Assembly (NCBI RefSeq): GCF_040907265.1
Contig: NZ_JBFOHP010000002.1
Span: forward strand, 682,001-746,000
Origin: Streptomyces sclerotialus
Lineage (GTDB): Bacteria > Actinomycetota > Actinomycetes > Streptomycetales > Streptomycetaceae
Reading direction: 5' to 3'
Length of the DNA stretch: 64,000 nt
Part shown: positions 50,112 through 58,764 of the stretch, piece after piece
How positions within the stretch are numbered: position 1 is the stretch's first letter
How the letters are laid out: each line of letters starts with the position of its first letter
Position numbers and translations under genes: made by a program
The notes under the pieces: generated by a model
Told to the model about the DNA's origin: nothing
Databases searched by the model: none
The model's input: only the letters and a program-made list of their open reading frames with translations

Positions 50112-52045
50112 ACGTACTCCCGGGCGGGGTGCGTGCCGGGGACGTGCTCCGGAGGGACGGTCGCCGGAGGTCTCCCCTGGCCGGCGCCGTCGTCGTGGCC
50201 GCCGGGTGCGGGCGCGCCCCTGCGGCGGTGGCCCCGGGCCGCGCCCGCGGCCGTCACCGCGAGGGCGCCGAGCAGGGCGAGGACGGCGGCCGGTGCCAGC
50301 ACGGCCCAGGGGGCGCGTTCCACGTACGGCTGGTTCTCGGCGAGCAGCAGGCCCCACTCGGGCGACGGCGGCTGGGCGCCCAGGCCCAGGAAGCCGAGCG
50401 CGGCGAGCGCGAGGGCGATCCCGGGCAGCCGTACGAGCGCGTGGCGGGTGACCGGGGGCAGTACGGCGGGCAGCAGTCCGCGCCGGAGCACGTACCAGCG
50501 GCCCGCGCCGAGCGCGCGGGTGGCGGCGAGGTGGGTGGTGGCCCGCTCCTGCTGGAGCAGTGCGGAGGTGTGCGCGGCCAGCGGGGCCCAGGCCACGGCG
50601 GCCACGGCGAGCGCGGGGGTGGCCGGGCCGCTGCCCGCGACACCCGCGACGAGCAGGCCGGCGAGGACGGGCGGTACGGCGTTGACGGTGTCGACCAGCG
50701 GGCCGGAGAGCCGGGGCAGCAGGCCCAGCAGTACGCCGGTCACGAGGGCGGCGGCGCTCAGCGCGAGGGCGAGGGACAGGGTGTCGAGCGCGCCGTGGGC
50801 GACGCGGGCCAGCATGTCCCGGCCGAGGGCGTCGGTACCGAAGGGATGCGTCCCGGTGGGCGCCTGGAGCTTGGCGGTGGTGTCCAGCGCCAGCGGATCG
50901 CGGGGCAGGCCGGCCGCGACCACGCCCAGCAGGACGACGCCGTAGAGGACCGGCAGGGTCCGGCGGGCGGGCGGCGCGGGCCGGTGCAGCGTCGGGAGCG
51001 CGCCGTCGCGCAGCGCGGGCCCGAGCAGCAGCCGGGCCGCGCCGCGTGCCACGGCACCGGAGACCGCGGCGAGCAGGACGAGGGCCGGCGTGCCGGCCTG
51101 GAGGACCGGAAGGTCCTGCGCTGTGGCGGCCTGGAGGGTGAGCCGGCCGAGGCCGGGGATGTCGAAGATCTGCTCCACGGCGACCGCGCCGCCGGTCAGA
51201 CCGACCACGAACAGCCCGAGGTTCGGCAGCAGCCCGGGGACGCAGCGGCGCAGGGCCTGCCGGGCGACGCGCCGGGCCGGCAGGCCACGTGCGGTGGCGG
51301 CGAGCGCCCAGGGCTCGGCGAACGCGCCGGGCAGCAGGTCGTCCAGCACCCGCCCGAGGAGGCCGCCGGCGGGCAGCCCCAGCGCGAGCGCGGGCAGCAC
51401 CATCCACTGGGGCCCGTACCAGCCGAGCGCGGGCAGCCAGCCGAGCTGTACGCCGACCACCGCGGCCAGCACCGATCCGGTGAGGAACTCCGGCAGCGCG
51501 GCCAGCATCGCCGTACCGCTGCCACCGGCCCGCCGGCCGCCCAGCCGGCGCCGTGCGCCGAGCCGGAGGGTGCGGGCGCACACGGCGCCGGCCGTGAGCA
51601 GGGCGACCACCAGTGCCCCGGCCATGAGCAGCAGGGAGACGCCGAGGGCCTGGGCGACGGACGGGGTGACGTCCGCGCCGGAGATCCACGACTGCCCGGC
51701 GTCGCCGTGCAGCACCAGTCGTTCGAGCCACCGCCCGAGCAGGTGCAGGGGCCCGGCGTCCAGGCCCAGCTGGTCCCGGACGGCGGCCAGCACCTCGGGG
51801 GTGGGGTCGCGGTCGGCGGACCGCGCCTTGAGGACGGTGAGGGCCGGGTCGGTGCGGGACAGCCAGGGCAGCAGGCCGATCCCGCACAGCAGGACGGCGG
51901 CGAGGACGAACCGCCAGAGCAGCGCGGGGCCGCGTCCCCGGACGAGCGTCCCGGCCGCCGCGCGTATCCGTGCTGCCGGGCGTATCCGTGCCGCCGGGCC
52001 GGTGCCGTCACCGCTCCCGGTCGGCTCGGTCCTGCCGCTCCGCAT
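50108..52045 (-). CDS. Fused peptide/nickel-type ABC transporter permeases (DppB-DppC in one chain)
   Basis: 645 residues. The first half (about 40-335) matches DppB/OppB-type permeases (GDAGQSWISGADV, then AATARGLPARRVARQALRR as EAA loop); the second half (about 360-600) matches DppC/OppC with the classic HPFGTDALGRDMLARV segment and an EAA loop TRALGAGRWYVLRRGLLP. Such permeases are normally two genes. The last 40 residues are polar and Pro/Gly-rich. No ATPase gene follows or precedes. ATG at 52045 with AGGA upstream. Confidence 0.88.
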   Translation of the reverse strand: MRSGRTEPTGSGDGTGPAARIRPAARIRAAAGTLVRGRGPALLWRFVLAAVLLCGIGLLPWLSRTDPALTVLKARSADRDPTPEVLAAVRDQLGLDAGPLHLLGRWLERLVLHGDAGQSWISGADVTPSVAQALGVSLLLMAGALVVALLTAGAVCARTLRLGARRRLGGRRAGGSGTAMLAALPEFLTGSVLAAVVGVQLGWLPALGWYGPQWMVLPALALGLPAGGLLGRVLDDLLPGAFAEPWALAATARGLPARRVARQALRRCVPGLLPNLGLFVVGLTGGAVAVEQIFDIPGLGRLTLQAATAQDLPVLQAGTPALVLLAAVSGAVARGAARLLLGPALRDGALPTLHRPAPPARRTLPVLYGVVLLGVVAAGLPRDPLALDTTAKLQAPTGTHPFGTDALGRDMLARVAHGALDTLSLALALSAAALVTGVLLGLLPRLSGPLVDTVNAVPPVLAGLLVAGVAGSGPATPALAVAAVAWAPLAAHTSALLQQERATTHLAATRALGAGRWYVLRRGLLPAVLPPVTRHALVRLPGIALALAALGFLGLGAQPPSPEWGLLLAENQPYVERAPWAVLAPAAVLALLGALAVTAAGAARGHRRRGAPAPGGHDDGAGQGRPPATVPPEHVPGTHPAREYV

Positions 52046-52065
52046 CCCGCTGTCCTGCCCGGCGC

Positions 52066-53583
52066 TCAGCGCCGCGTTCCGGTGCCGAGGAGGGCGCGCT
52101 CGTACGGGTCGTAGGTGACGCCCTGTACGGAGGTGCCGACGCCGGTGATGATCCGCTGGTGGACCAGCGGCACGACCGCGTCGGTGCCGAGGATCTCGGC
52201 CTCCGCCGTCATCGTGGCGTCCTGCCGCTTCGCGGTGTCGGTCTGGCCGGCTGCCTTCGCGACGGCCGCGTCCACCTTCTTGTCGCACAGCTGCGCCAGG
52301 TTGTAGCTGCCCTTGCAGGTGTAGTCGCTGGCGAGGATGGAGACGGGGTCGCCGGTGTCGAGCATGGTGTTACGGGCCGAGACGATCGCGTCGAACTTGC
52401 CGTCGAGCGCGTCGCTCTCCAGCCGGGAGTACTCACGCACCGTCAGCTCGACCTTGAAGCCCGCCTTCTCCAGCTGCTGCTGGAGCACCTGCGCGACCTC
52501 GGGCAGCTCGGGCCGGTTGTTGTAGGTGGCGAGGGTGAGGGTGCGGCCGTCGGGGGCCGCGGCCGCCGCCCGGCCCGAAGGCTTCTCGCGCTTGCCCTCC
52601 GCCCAGGTCAGCGCGGGCCCGAAGATGCCCTTGCCGGGGTCGGCGTGCCCCTCGTACACGCCCTTGGCGAGCGCCGAGGTGTCGACGGCCTTGCGCGCCG
52701 CGGCGCGCACCGCGGGGTCGGCGAAGGCGCCCTTGCGGGTGTTGAGCAGCAGGCTCGTGGTACGTGAGGTGCCCGTCTCATGGACGGTCTTCTTGTCGAG
52801 GGAGGCGGCCTGCGAGACCGGTACGGCCTCGGCGATGTCCAGCTCTCCGGTGCGCAGGGCGTTGGCGCGGGCGGCGCCGTCGGAGATGAACCGCGCGTCC
52901 ACGCCGGAGGCCTGGGCCCGGCCGCCCCAGTAGTCGTCGAAGCGGTCGAGGGAGGCCCGGGTGATGCCGGTGACCTTGGTCAGCTCGAAGGGTCCGGTGG
53001 CGGTGCCGACGGGGTCGGCGCTGTCCGCGCCGCCCGCCTTCTTGCCGCCCTCGTACGCCTTGGCGGAGAGGACCGCGAGGCCGGGGCTGGACATCCGGAG
53101 CGGGAGTGCCGGGTCGGGGTCGGCGGTGGTGATCCGGACCTGCCGGTCCCCCGCGGCCTCGGCGGTCAGCCGCACGCCCGACAGCGCGGCGGGCACCGGC
53201 TCGGCCTCCGTGGCGTGGGTGAGGGCGGTGGCGACGGCCTTCGGGGTGACCTCGGTGCCGTCCTGGAACTTCGCCTCGCGCAGCGTGAACAGCCAGCTGC
53301 CGCCCTTCTCCCGGGTCCAGGACTCGGCGAGCGCCGGCACGGCCGTGCCGTTGGCGTCCAGCTTGGTCAGGCCCTCGGTGACGCCGAGCCGGCTGAGGAG
53401 GGTGGCGTCGGCGCCGTACGGGGAGAAGTTCTCGGCGGGCGGGAAGGCGAGGGCGACCCGCAGCCGGTCGCCGCCCCCGGAGCCCTGCGACGACGAGCCG
53501 CCGTCACTGGCGGCGAAGCAGCCGGAGAGCAGGGGGGCGAGCAGCACGGCGGCGGCGAACCGACGGCGACGGAGCAGGCGCAT
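52066..53583 (-). CDS. Peptide/nickel-type ABC substrate-binding lipoprotein
   Basis: 505 residues, SBP family 5. Lipobox LLSGC with the cysteine at residue 22; then LRVALAFPPAENFSPYG, GTATGPFELTKV and LLNTRKGAFADPAVRAA, the usual family blocks. Ligand could be a peptide, metal complex or opine-type metallophore. 20 nt before the fused permease gene, so same operon. Confidence 0.9.
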   Translation of the reverse strand: MRLLRRRRFAAAVLLAPLLSGCFAASDGGSSSQGSGGGDRLRVALAFPPAENFSPYGADATLLSRLGVTEGLTKLDANGTAVPALAESWTREKGGSWLFTLREAKFQDGTEVTPKAVATALTHATEAEPVPAALSGVRLTAEAAGDRQVRITTADPDPALPLRMSSPGLAVLSAKAYEGGKKAGGADSADPVGTATGPFELTKVTGITRASLDRFDDYWGGRAQASGVDARFISDGAARANALRTGELDIAEAVPVSQAASLDKKTVHETGTSRTTSLLLNTRKGAFADPAVRAAARKAVDTSALAKGVYEGHADPGKGIFGPALTWAEGKREKPSGRAAAAAPDGRTLTLATYNNRPELPEVAQVLQQQLEKAGFKVELTVREYSRLESDALDGKFDAIVSARNTMLDTGDPVSILASDYTCKGSYNLAQLCDKKVDAAVAKAAGQTDTAKRQDATMTAEAEILGTDAVVPLVHQRIITGVGTSVQGVTYDPYERALLGTGTRR

Positions 53584-53634
53584 GGTCCTCGTTCTTTGCG
53601 TAGCGGGGCGAGGGGTACGTGGCGGGGTGCCCGG

Positions 53635-54219
53635 TCAGGACACGGCGGGTGTCTCGGCCAGGGCGCGGGGGCCGGCCGGGGCGGGCACCCGCAGCGGGAT
53701 CTCGAAGTGGATGATCCCCTGGCCGCCGTCCGGCAGCTGCCGCTCGTCGCAGACCACCTCGCCGAGCGACCGCCAGAACGGCTCGGCACCCGTCACCGCC
53801 GGGTCCGTGTGCAGGTACACCGCGTGGTAGCCGCCCTCGGCCGCCGCGAAGTCCAGCAGCTCCTGGACCAGCAGCCGGGCCAGCCCGCGCCGCCGGTGGC
53901 CGGGCTGGACGTAGATGCGGCGCAGCTGCGCCGTGCCGCCCGAGGGGAAGCGCTCGGCGATCTCGCGCGGGTTCGGCGGGTGGGCGGGGCCCCGGGAGTC
54001 GAGCGCGCCGGTCGCCACGACGGTCCCGTCCGCCTCGTCGACCGCGACCAGCAGCGTGTGCCGGCCGGGGACGACGTAGGCTTTTTCAAGATCGATGATG
54101 TCGCGGTGCCAGCGCGGGACGTATCCGGTGCCGAAGTCCCGGTAGACCGTGTCGAGCATGACGCGGCGAGCGCCGTCGAGGTCGTCGGGCGTCGCCGTTC
54201 TGATGCAGTAGCCGCGCAT
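53635..54219 (-). CDS. GNAT-family N-acetyltransferase
   Basis: 194 residues. The acetyl-CoA site is seen at RRIYVQPGHRRRGLARLLVQEL (Q/R-x-x-G-x-A/G). ATG at 54219, with a GTG two codons before; no ribosome-binding site, so possibly leaderless. Co-directional with the SBP gene, 51 nt apart. Substrate unknown; a small amine is typical. Confidence 0.85.
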   Translation of the reverse strand: MRGYCIRTATPDDLDGARRVMLDTVYRDFGTGYVPRWHRDIIDLEKAYVVPGRHTLLVAVDEADGTVVATGALDSRGPAHPPNPREIAERFPSGGTAQLRRIYVQPGHRRRGLARLLVQELLDFAAAEGGYHAVYLHTDPAVTGAEPFWRSLGEVVCDERQLPDGGQGIIHFEIPLRVPAPAGPRALAETPAVS

Positions 54220-54395
54220 TTGCACATCATATGCATGAGGTAAATCTGGGCAGAGACCCTACCGTACGGCTCTTTCCGCAGGTCGCGCAGTGGGCCCCCT
54301 TCACAGCTCGCTCAAAGGACCGGCCAAGCCTGCCCACATCGAAGGGACGCAGGGTGTGAGGGCAGTTGCACTTCTCCGTTCCCGTGAGGTTTTTC

Positions 54396-55361
54396 ATGCC
54401 CGTACCCACGTCCGTGCACAAGGCCGTCGTCCCGGCCGCCGGTCTCGGCACCCGCTTCCTGCCCGCGACGAAGGCCACGCCCAAGGAAATGCTGCCGGTC
54501 GTCGACAAGCCGGCGATCCAGTACGTCGTGGAGGAGGCGGCCGGCGCCGGTCTGCACGACGTCCTGATGGTCACCGGCCGGAACAAGCGCGCGGTGGAGG
54601 ACCACTTCGACCGCGCGCACGAGCTGGAAGAGGTACTGGCGGCCAAGGGCGACGACGACCGGCTGGAAACCGTACGGGACCTGTCCCGGCTGGCCCGGAT
54701 GCACCACGTCCGGCAGGGCGCTCCGCTGGGCCTGGGGCACGCGGTGCTCCGCGCCCGGGAGCACGTCGGCGCCGAGCCCTTCGCCGTGCTCCTCGGTGAC
54801 GACCTGATCCACCCGGACGACACGCTGCTGGCGGACATGCTCACGGCGCACGCGCGGTTCGGCGGCAGCATCCTGGCGCTCGCCGAGGTCGACCCCGCGG
54901 AGACGCACCTGTACGGCTGTGCCGCGGTCGAGCCGACCGGCACGGAGGACGTGGTCCGGGTGACCGGGCTGGTCGAGAAGCCGGCGCCGGGCGAGGCGCC
55001 CAGCAACTACGCGGTGATCGGACGGTACGTGCTCGACCCCGCCGTCTTCGGCGTCCTGGAGCGCACGGCCCCCGGACGCGGCGGGGAGATCCAGCTCACC
55101 GACGCGATCCACAAGCTGACGGGACGCACGGAGGGTCAGGGCGGACCCGTGCACGCCGTGGTCTTCCGGGGCCGGCGGTACGACACCGGGGACCGGGCCT
55201 CCTACCTGCGCGCCGTCGTACAGCTGGCGTGCGGCCGCCCCGACCTCGGCCCCGGATTCCGCTCCTGGCTGCGGAACTTCGCCGAGGCGCTGCCGGGCGA
55301 GCCGCTGCCGGCCGGGCGGCAGCCCGCCGGCGCACCGGCCGCTGCCGCCGCCTGCCACTGA
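54396..55361 (+). CDS. galU: UTP-glucose-1-phosphate uridylyltransferase
   Basis: 321 residues. The nucleotidyltransferase start AAGLGTRFLPATKATPKEM, DKPAIQYVVEEA, LLGDDLIH and GLVEKP match GalU/HasC enzymes, which make UDP-glucose from UTP and glucose-1-phosphate. ATG at 54396 (MPVPTSVHKAVVPA) with GTGAGG upstream. A Pro/Ala-rich C-terminal tail exceeds the family norm. 30 nt before the GT39 gene: likely envelope glycan synthesis. Confidence 0.92.
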   Translation: MPVPTSVHKAVVPAAGLGTRFLPATKATPKEMLPVVDKPAIQYVVEEAAGAGLHDVLMVTGRNKRAVEDHFDRAHELEEVLAAKGDDDRLETVRDLSRLARMHHVRQGAPLGLGHAVLRAREHVGAEPFAVLLGDDLIHPDDTLLADMLTAHARFGGSILALAEVDPAETHLYGCAAVEPTGTEDVVRVTGLVEKPAPGEAPSNYAVIGRYVLDPAVFGVLERTAPGRGGEIQLTDAIHKLTGRTEGQGGPVHAVVFRGRRYDTGDRASYLRAVVQLACGRPDLGPGFRSWLRNFAEALPGEPLPAGRQPAGAPAAAAACH

Positions 55362-55391
55362 CCGTCCCCGCCCGAGGAAGAGCCTCCCGCC

Positions 55392-57488
55392 ATGACCGCC
55401 CCTCCCGTTCCCACCGTCCCGCCCGCACCGCCGCGGGCCCGGCCGGCAGCGTTCCTGCTCGGCCGCCGGGACGAACCCCGCTGGTCGCGCCCCGCGCTGT
55501 GGGCCGCGCTTCTCGTCGCCGCGCTCCTGTACTGCTGGTCCACCTCGGCCGGTGACCTCAACAGCTTCTACTCCGCCGCCGTCTACAGCGGCACGCAGAG
55601 CTGGAAGGCGTGGTTCTTCGGCTCCCTCGACGCCGGGAACTTCCTGACCGTCGACAAGCCGCCGTTCGCCCTGATGGTGATGGGCCTGTCCTGCCGCGTC
55701 CTCGGCTACGGCACCTGGCAGATGCTGCTGCCGATGACCGGAGCGGCGCTCGGCTCGATCGCCGTGCTGCACACCGCGGTCAAGCGGGTGTTCGGGCACG
55801 GCGCCGCGGCGGTCACCGCGTTCATCCTGGCGCTCACGCCCATCACCGTGGCCATCACCCGGGACAACAACCCCGACCCGCTGCTGGTGTTCCTGATGCT
55901 CACCGGCACCGTGCTCGCGCTGCGCGCGATACGCACCGGCAGGCTCCTGCCGCTGCTCGGCACGGCCGTCGCGCTCGGGCTGGCCTTCCACACCAAGATG
56001 CTCCAGGCGTACATCGTCGTGCCCGCCATCGCGGCGGTGTACCTGTACGCGGCCGGCCTCGGCCTCGCCGAGCGGCTCCGCAACCTGCTGCTCGCCGGTG
56101 TCGCCCTGGTGGCGGCCAGCGGCTGGTGGGCACTGGCCGTACAGCTCTGGCCCGCCGGCAGCCGGCCCTACATCGGCGGCTCGACGGACGGCACCGCCTG
56201 GGACCTGATCCTCGGCTACAACGGCCTCGGCCGTGTCCTCGGCGGCGAGGGCAACGGCGGGGGCGGCGGAGGCGGCGGCGGCTTCTCCGGGGCCGCCGGC
56301 TGGGGCCGGATGTTCAACGAGACGCTGGGCGGCCAGATCTCCTGGCTGCTCCCCTTCGCGGGTATCGCCCTGGCCGCCGGGCTGGTACTGCGCGGCCGGG
56401 CACCCCGCACCGACGCCGTGCGCGCCTCACTGCTGATGTGGGGCGGCTGGACCGTACTCCACTACCTGGTGTTCAGCCTGTCCGAAGGCACCGTGCACCC
56501 CTACTACACGACGGCGCTGGCCCCGGGCATCGCGGCGCTGTGCGGCGGTGGCGGCGCGCTGCTGTTCCGGGCCTTCCGCGACAACCGCCGCTGGATCTGG
56601 GTCCTGCCCGCCGCGCTGGCCGTGACGGCGGCGTGGGCGGTCGTCCTGCTGCGCCGCGCCGCGGACTGGAACGGCTGGCTCGTCCCCGTCGTCGTGGTCC
56701 TGACGCTCGCCGCGCTGGCCGGGCTCCTCGCCTTCCGCACGCCGGCCGGCCCCGGCGCGGTACGGCGCACGAAGCTGCTCGCGGTGTCGCTCGTCGTGGC
56801 CGTCCTGGCCGCGCTGGCCGGACCGACGGCGTACGCGGTCTCCGTACCCGCCTCCTCCGGTGGCGGCGGCATGGGCGGGGTCAACCCGACCGCGGGCCCG
56901 TCGACCGGCGGCACGGGCGGGCCGGGCGGCGGCCGCGGCGGACCTCCCCCGGGCGCGAAGGGCCGCATGCCCGGTGGCGCCGAGGGCGGTGTGCCGGGCG
57001 GCGCCATGACCCCGCCGTCCGGCGGCCCCGCTTCGGGTGCCGGCACCTCCGGCGACTCGGGCGGCACCGCCCGCCGCGGCGGCGGCCAGGGCGGCGGTCC
57101 CGGCGGCATGGGCGGCGCGGACAGCACGATGCTCTCCTACCTGGAACGGCACCGGGACGGCGCCACCTGGCTCGCCGCCGTCGCCAACTCCCAGAGCGCC
57201 GCGTCCATGATCCTCAGCAGCAAGCAGCCCGTGCTCTCGATGTGGGGCTTCACCGGCTCGGACCGGGCCATGACCGTGGCCACGCTGAAGTCACTGGTCA
57301 AGGCCGGCGAACTGCACTACGTGATCGTCGGTGGCGGCATGGGCGGCGGCCCCGGTGCCGGCAACAGCCTCTCCACCGAGGTCAACGCCTGGGTGAAGAA
57401 GCACGGCACGGCGGTGAAGGCGTCCGAGTACGGCGGCAGCGGCTCCGGGCAGACGCTGTACCGGCTGGACGCGGCCGACGTCACCTGA
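55392..57488 (+). CDS. GT39/ArnT-type membrane glycosyltransferase
   Basis: 698 residues: a polytopic membrane part of about 11-12 helices (35-485) with the PMT_2-like elements STSAGDLNSFY, DKPPFALMVMGL and TRDNNPDPLLVF, then a long extracytoplasmic tail. Two Gly-rich spacers stand out: GEGNGGGGGGGGGF (about 287-300) and a Gly/Pro/Ser-rich segment of about 100 residues (495-585). The C-terminal ~120 residues form a small folded domain. Uses a polyprenyl-phosphate sugar (mannose or glucose) outside the membrane; acceptor unknown. ATG at 55392 with GAGGAAGAG upstream. Confidence 0.88.
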   Translation: MTAPPVPTVPPAPPRARPAAFLLGRRDEPRWSRPALWAALLVAALLYCWSTSAGDLNSFYSAAVYSGTQSWKAWFFGSLDAGNFLTVDKPPFALMVMGLSCRVLGYGTWQMLLPMTGAALGSIAVLHTAVKRVFGHGAAAVTAFILALTPITVAITRDNNPDPLLVFLMLTGTVLALRAIRTGRLLPLLGTAVALGLAFHTKMLQAYIVVPAIAAVYLYAAGLGLAERLRNLLLAGVALVAASGWWALAVQLWPAGSRPYIGGSTDGTAWDLILGYNGLGRVLGGEGNGGGGGGGGGFSGAAGWGRMFNETLGGQISWLLPFAGIALAAGLVLRGRAPRTDAVRASLLMWGGWTVLHYLVFSLSEGTVHPYYTTALAPGIAALCGGGGALLFRAFRDNRRWIWVLPAALAVTAAWAVVLLRRAADWNGWLVPVVVVLTLAALAGLLAFRTPAGPGAVRRTKLLAVSLVVAVLAALAGPTAYAVSVPASSGGGGMGGVNPTAGPSTGGTGGPGGGRGGPPPGAKGRMPGGAEGGVPGGAMTPPSGGPASGAGTSGDSGGTARRGGGQGGGPGGMGGADSTMLSYLERHRDGATWLAAVANSQSAASMILSSKQPVLSMWGFTGSDRAMTVATLKSLVKAGELHYVIVGGGMGGGPGAGNSLSTEVNAWVKKHGTAVKASEYGGSGSGQTLYRLDAADVT

Positions 57489-57680
57489 CCGCGGCCAGGC
57501 CGGTGGCGCGGGCGTAGCCCTCGTCGGTTTCCATCCGGGCGCGCCGTCCGCGAAGGCCCGCTCGTAGGCCTGCTCCCCCAGCCCCTCCCTGGCCTTCGCC
57601 TCGCGGTCGCGGCGGGTGGCGGCGAGGTAGGGGGAGACGGCCGGCGCCCGGCCGCCGACCTGCCGCCTTGGCCGCGGTGA
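57481..57680 (-). pseudogene. 3' remnant of an AfsR/LuxR-ATPase type regulator, frameshifted
   Basis: The minus strand reads SPYLAATRRDREAKAREGL and EQAYERAFADGA, and then, in a second frame, RMETDEGYARATGLAAV before a TGA at 57483-57481. This is the pattern of the extreme C-terminus of large actinobacterial ATPase-LuxR/AfsR regulators (ALGE-x-AY-x-x-A-x-x-G). The frames join if one base is added near 57542. No start or upstream body exists, so it is a gene fragment. It overlaps the GT39 stop region. Confidence 0.55.
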
Positions 57681-57820
57681 TCGGAGGCCGTACGGAACCT
57701 TTGGCCCGAACCGGTCATGTAGGACACGAATGACCGGCTGAGGACACGAATGACCGGCGGACCATGGCCGTAGGGGCAGATCCGGTACGGAGTCGGTCAG
57801 GTTCCGGCGGAAGCGGGGCC
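57489..57820. other. Intergenic region with decayed gene fragment and short repeats
   Basis: About 330 nt between galU-GT39 and the beta-lactamase gene. It holds the regulator fragment (to about 57680) and a direct repeat at 57721-57760. The rest (57761-57820) shows no gene or clear hairpin. Confidence 0.6.
57721..57758. repeat. 18-bp direct repeat, 20-bp period
   Basis: aggacacgaatgaccggc occurs at 57721-57738 and 57741-57758. The two-helical-turn spacing could suit a repeated binding site, or it may mark a small duplication at the end of the decayed gene. Confidence 0.75.
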
Positions 57821-58741
57821 TCAGGTGAGCGAGCCGGCGACCAGCCTCGCGGTCTCGGCGACCAGCTGGTTGTCCGAAGGGCCCGCGGGGTCGTACGTGG
57901 TGGAGAGCACGGACAGGACGAGCGGTGACCGGCCGGGAGGCCAGACCACGCCCACGTCGTTGGCGACGCCGTACTCGCTGCCGCCGCCGGTCTTGTCCGC
58001 CAGGGTCCAGTCGGCCGGCAGGCCCTTGCGGAAGCGCTCGGTGTTGGTCGTGTTGGCGGTCAGCCAGCCGGTCAGCCGCTTGCGGTCCGGCGGGGTCAGC
58101 GCGCGGCCGAGGACGAGCCGGGCGTAGGACGTCCCGACGGCCCGGGGGCTGGTGGTGTCGGTCAGCCGCCAGGGTTCAGCGGAGTTCAGTTCGGGCTCCC
58201 ACCGGTCCAGCCGGGTCGTGCCGTCGCCGATCGAGCGGCAGAACCGGGTGACGGCCGTCGGTCCGCCCAGTTCGCGGAGGAGGAGGTTGGCCGCGGCGTT
58301 GTCGCTGTGGCTGACCGCCGCGGCGCACAGCTCCTCGACGGTCAGGCCGTTCGCGATGTTCCCGGGCTCCCCGGTGACCGGGGCGTATCCCGCTTTCCTG
58401 ACCTCGGCTTCGGTGTAGTGGATGCGCTCGGCGAGGAATTCGCCGTCGCGGTCGAGGTCCCGCAGGACCGCGGCGGCCGCGAGCCCCTTGAACACGGAGC
58501 ACATCGGGAAGCGCTCGTCGGCGCGGTACCGCACCGTCTCGCCCGTCGCCATGTTGCGGGCGAACACGCCGAGCCGGGCCGCGTGTTCCTGTTCGAGGCT
58601 CCGCAGCTGCCGGGTGACGTCCGTTCCGCGTGGGGTGGCGGCGGTTGCCGTACCGCTCGCGGAAAGGGCGGCGGCCAGGGCCGTTCCCGCACCGAGGGCA
58701 AGTACCGTGCGGCGGGTCGGACGCGTTGCTGTGGTCTCCAC
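57821..58741 (-). CDS. bla: Class A serine beta-lactamase, Tat-exported
   Basis: 306 residues. A twin-arginine signal (PTRRTVLALGAG) ends about residue 35. Active-site motifs: Ser82-x-x-Lys85 (CSVFKG), SDN 146-148 (SHSDNAA), Glu182 in WEPELN (the ExxLN element), KTGG near 250. All are complete, so active hydrolysis of penicillins and possibly cephalosporins is expected. GTG at 58741 with a GAGGAGAG 9-16 nt upstream. 23 nt downstream of the PBP gene, so co-transcribed. Confidence 0.95.
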   Translation of the reverse strand: METTATRPTRRTVLALGAGTALAAALSASGTATAATPRGTDVTRQLRSLEQEHAARLGVFARNMATGETVRYRADERFPMCSVFKGLAAAAVLRDLDRDGEFLAERIHYTEAEVRKAGYAPVTGEPGNIANGLTVEELCAAAVSHSDNAAANLLLRELGGPTAVTRFCRSIGDGTTRLDRWEPELNSAEPWRLTDTTSPRAVGTSYARLVLGRALTPPDRKRLTGWLTANTTNTERFRKGLPADWTLADKTGGGSEYGVANDVGVVWPPGRSPLVLSVLSTTYDPAGPSDNQLVAETARLVAGSLT

Positions 58742-58764
58742 TTTCCTGTTCTCTCCTCTGTTTC

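Noticed and set aside
56249..56290. G-rich run (GGC/GGA repeats) as a microsatellite or G-quadruplex element
   Set aside because: It is coding sequence for the poly-glycine loop of the GT39 protein, in frame and in a plausible extracytoplasmic position; no separate role can be supported.
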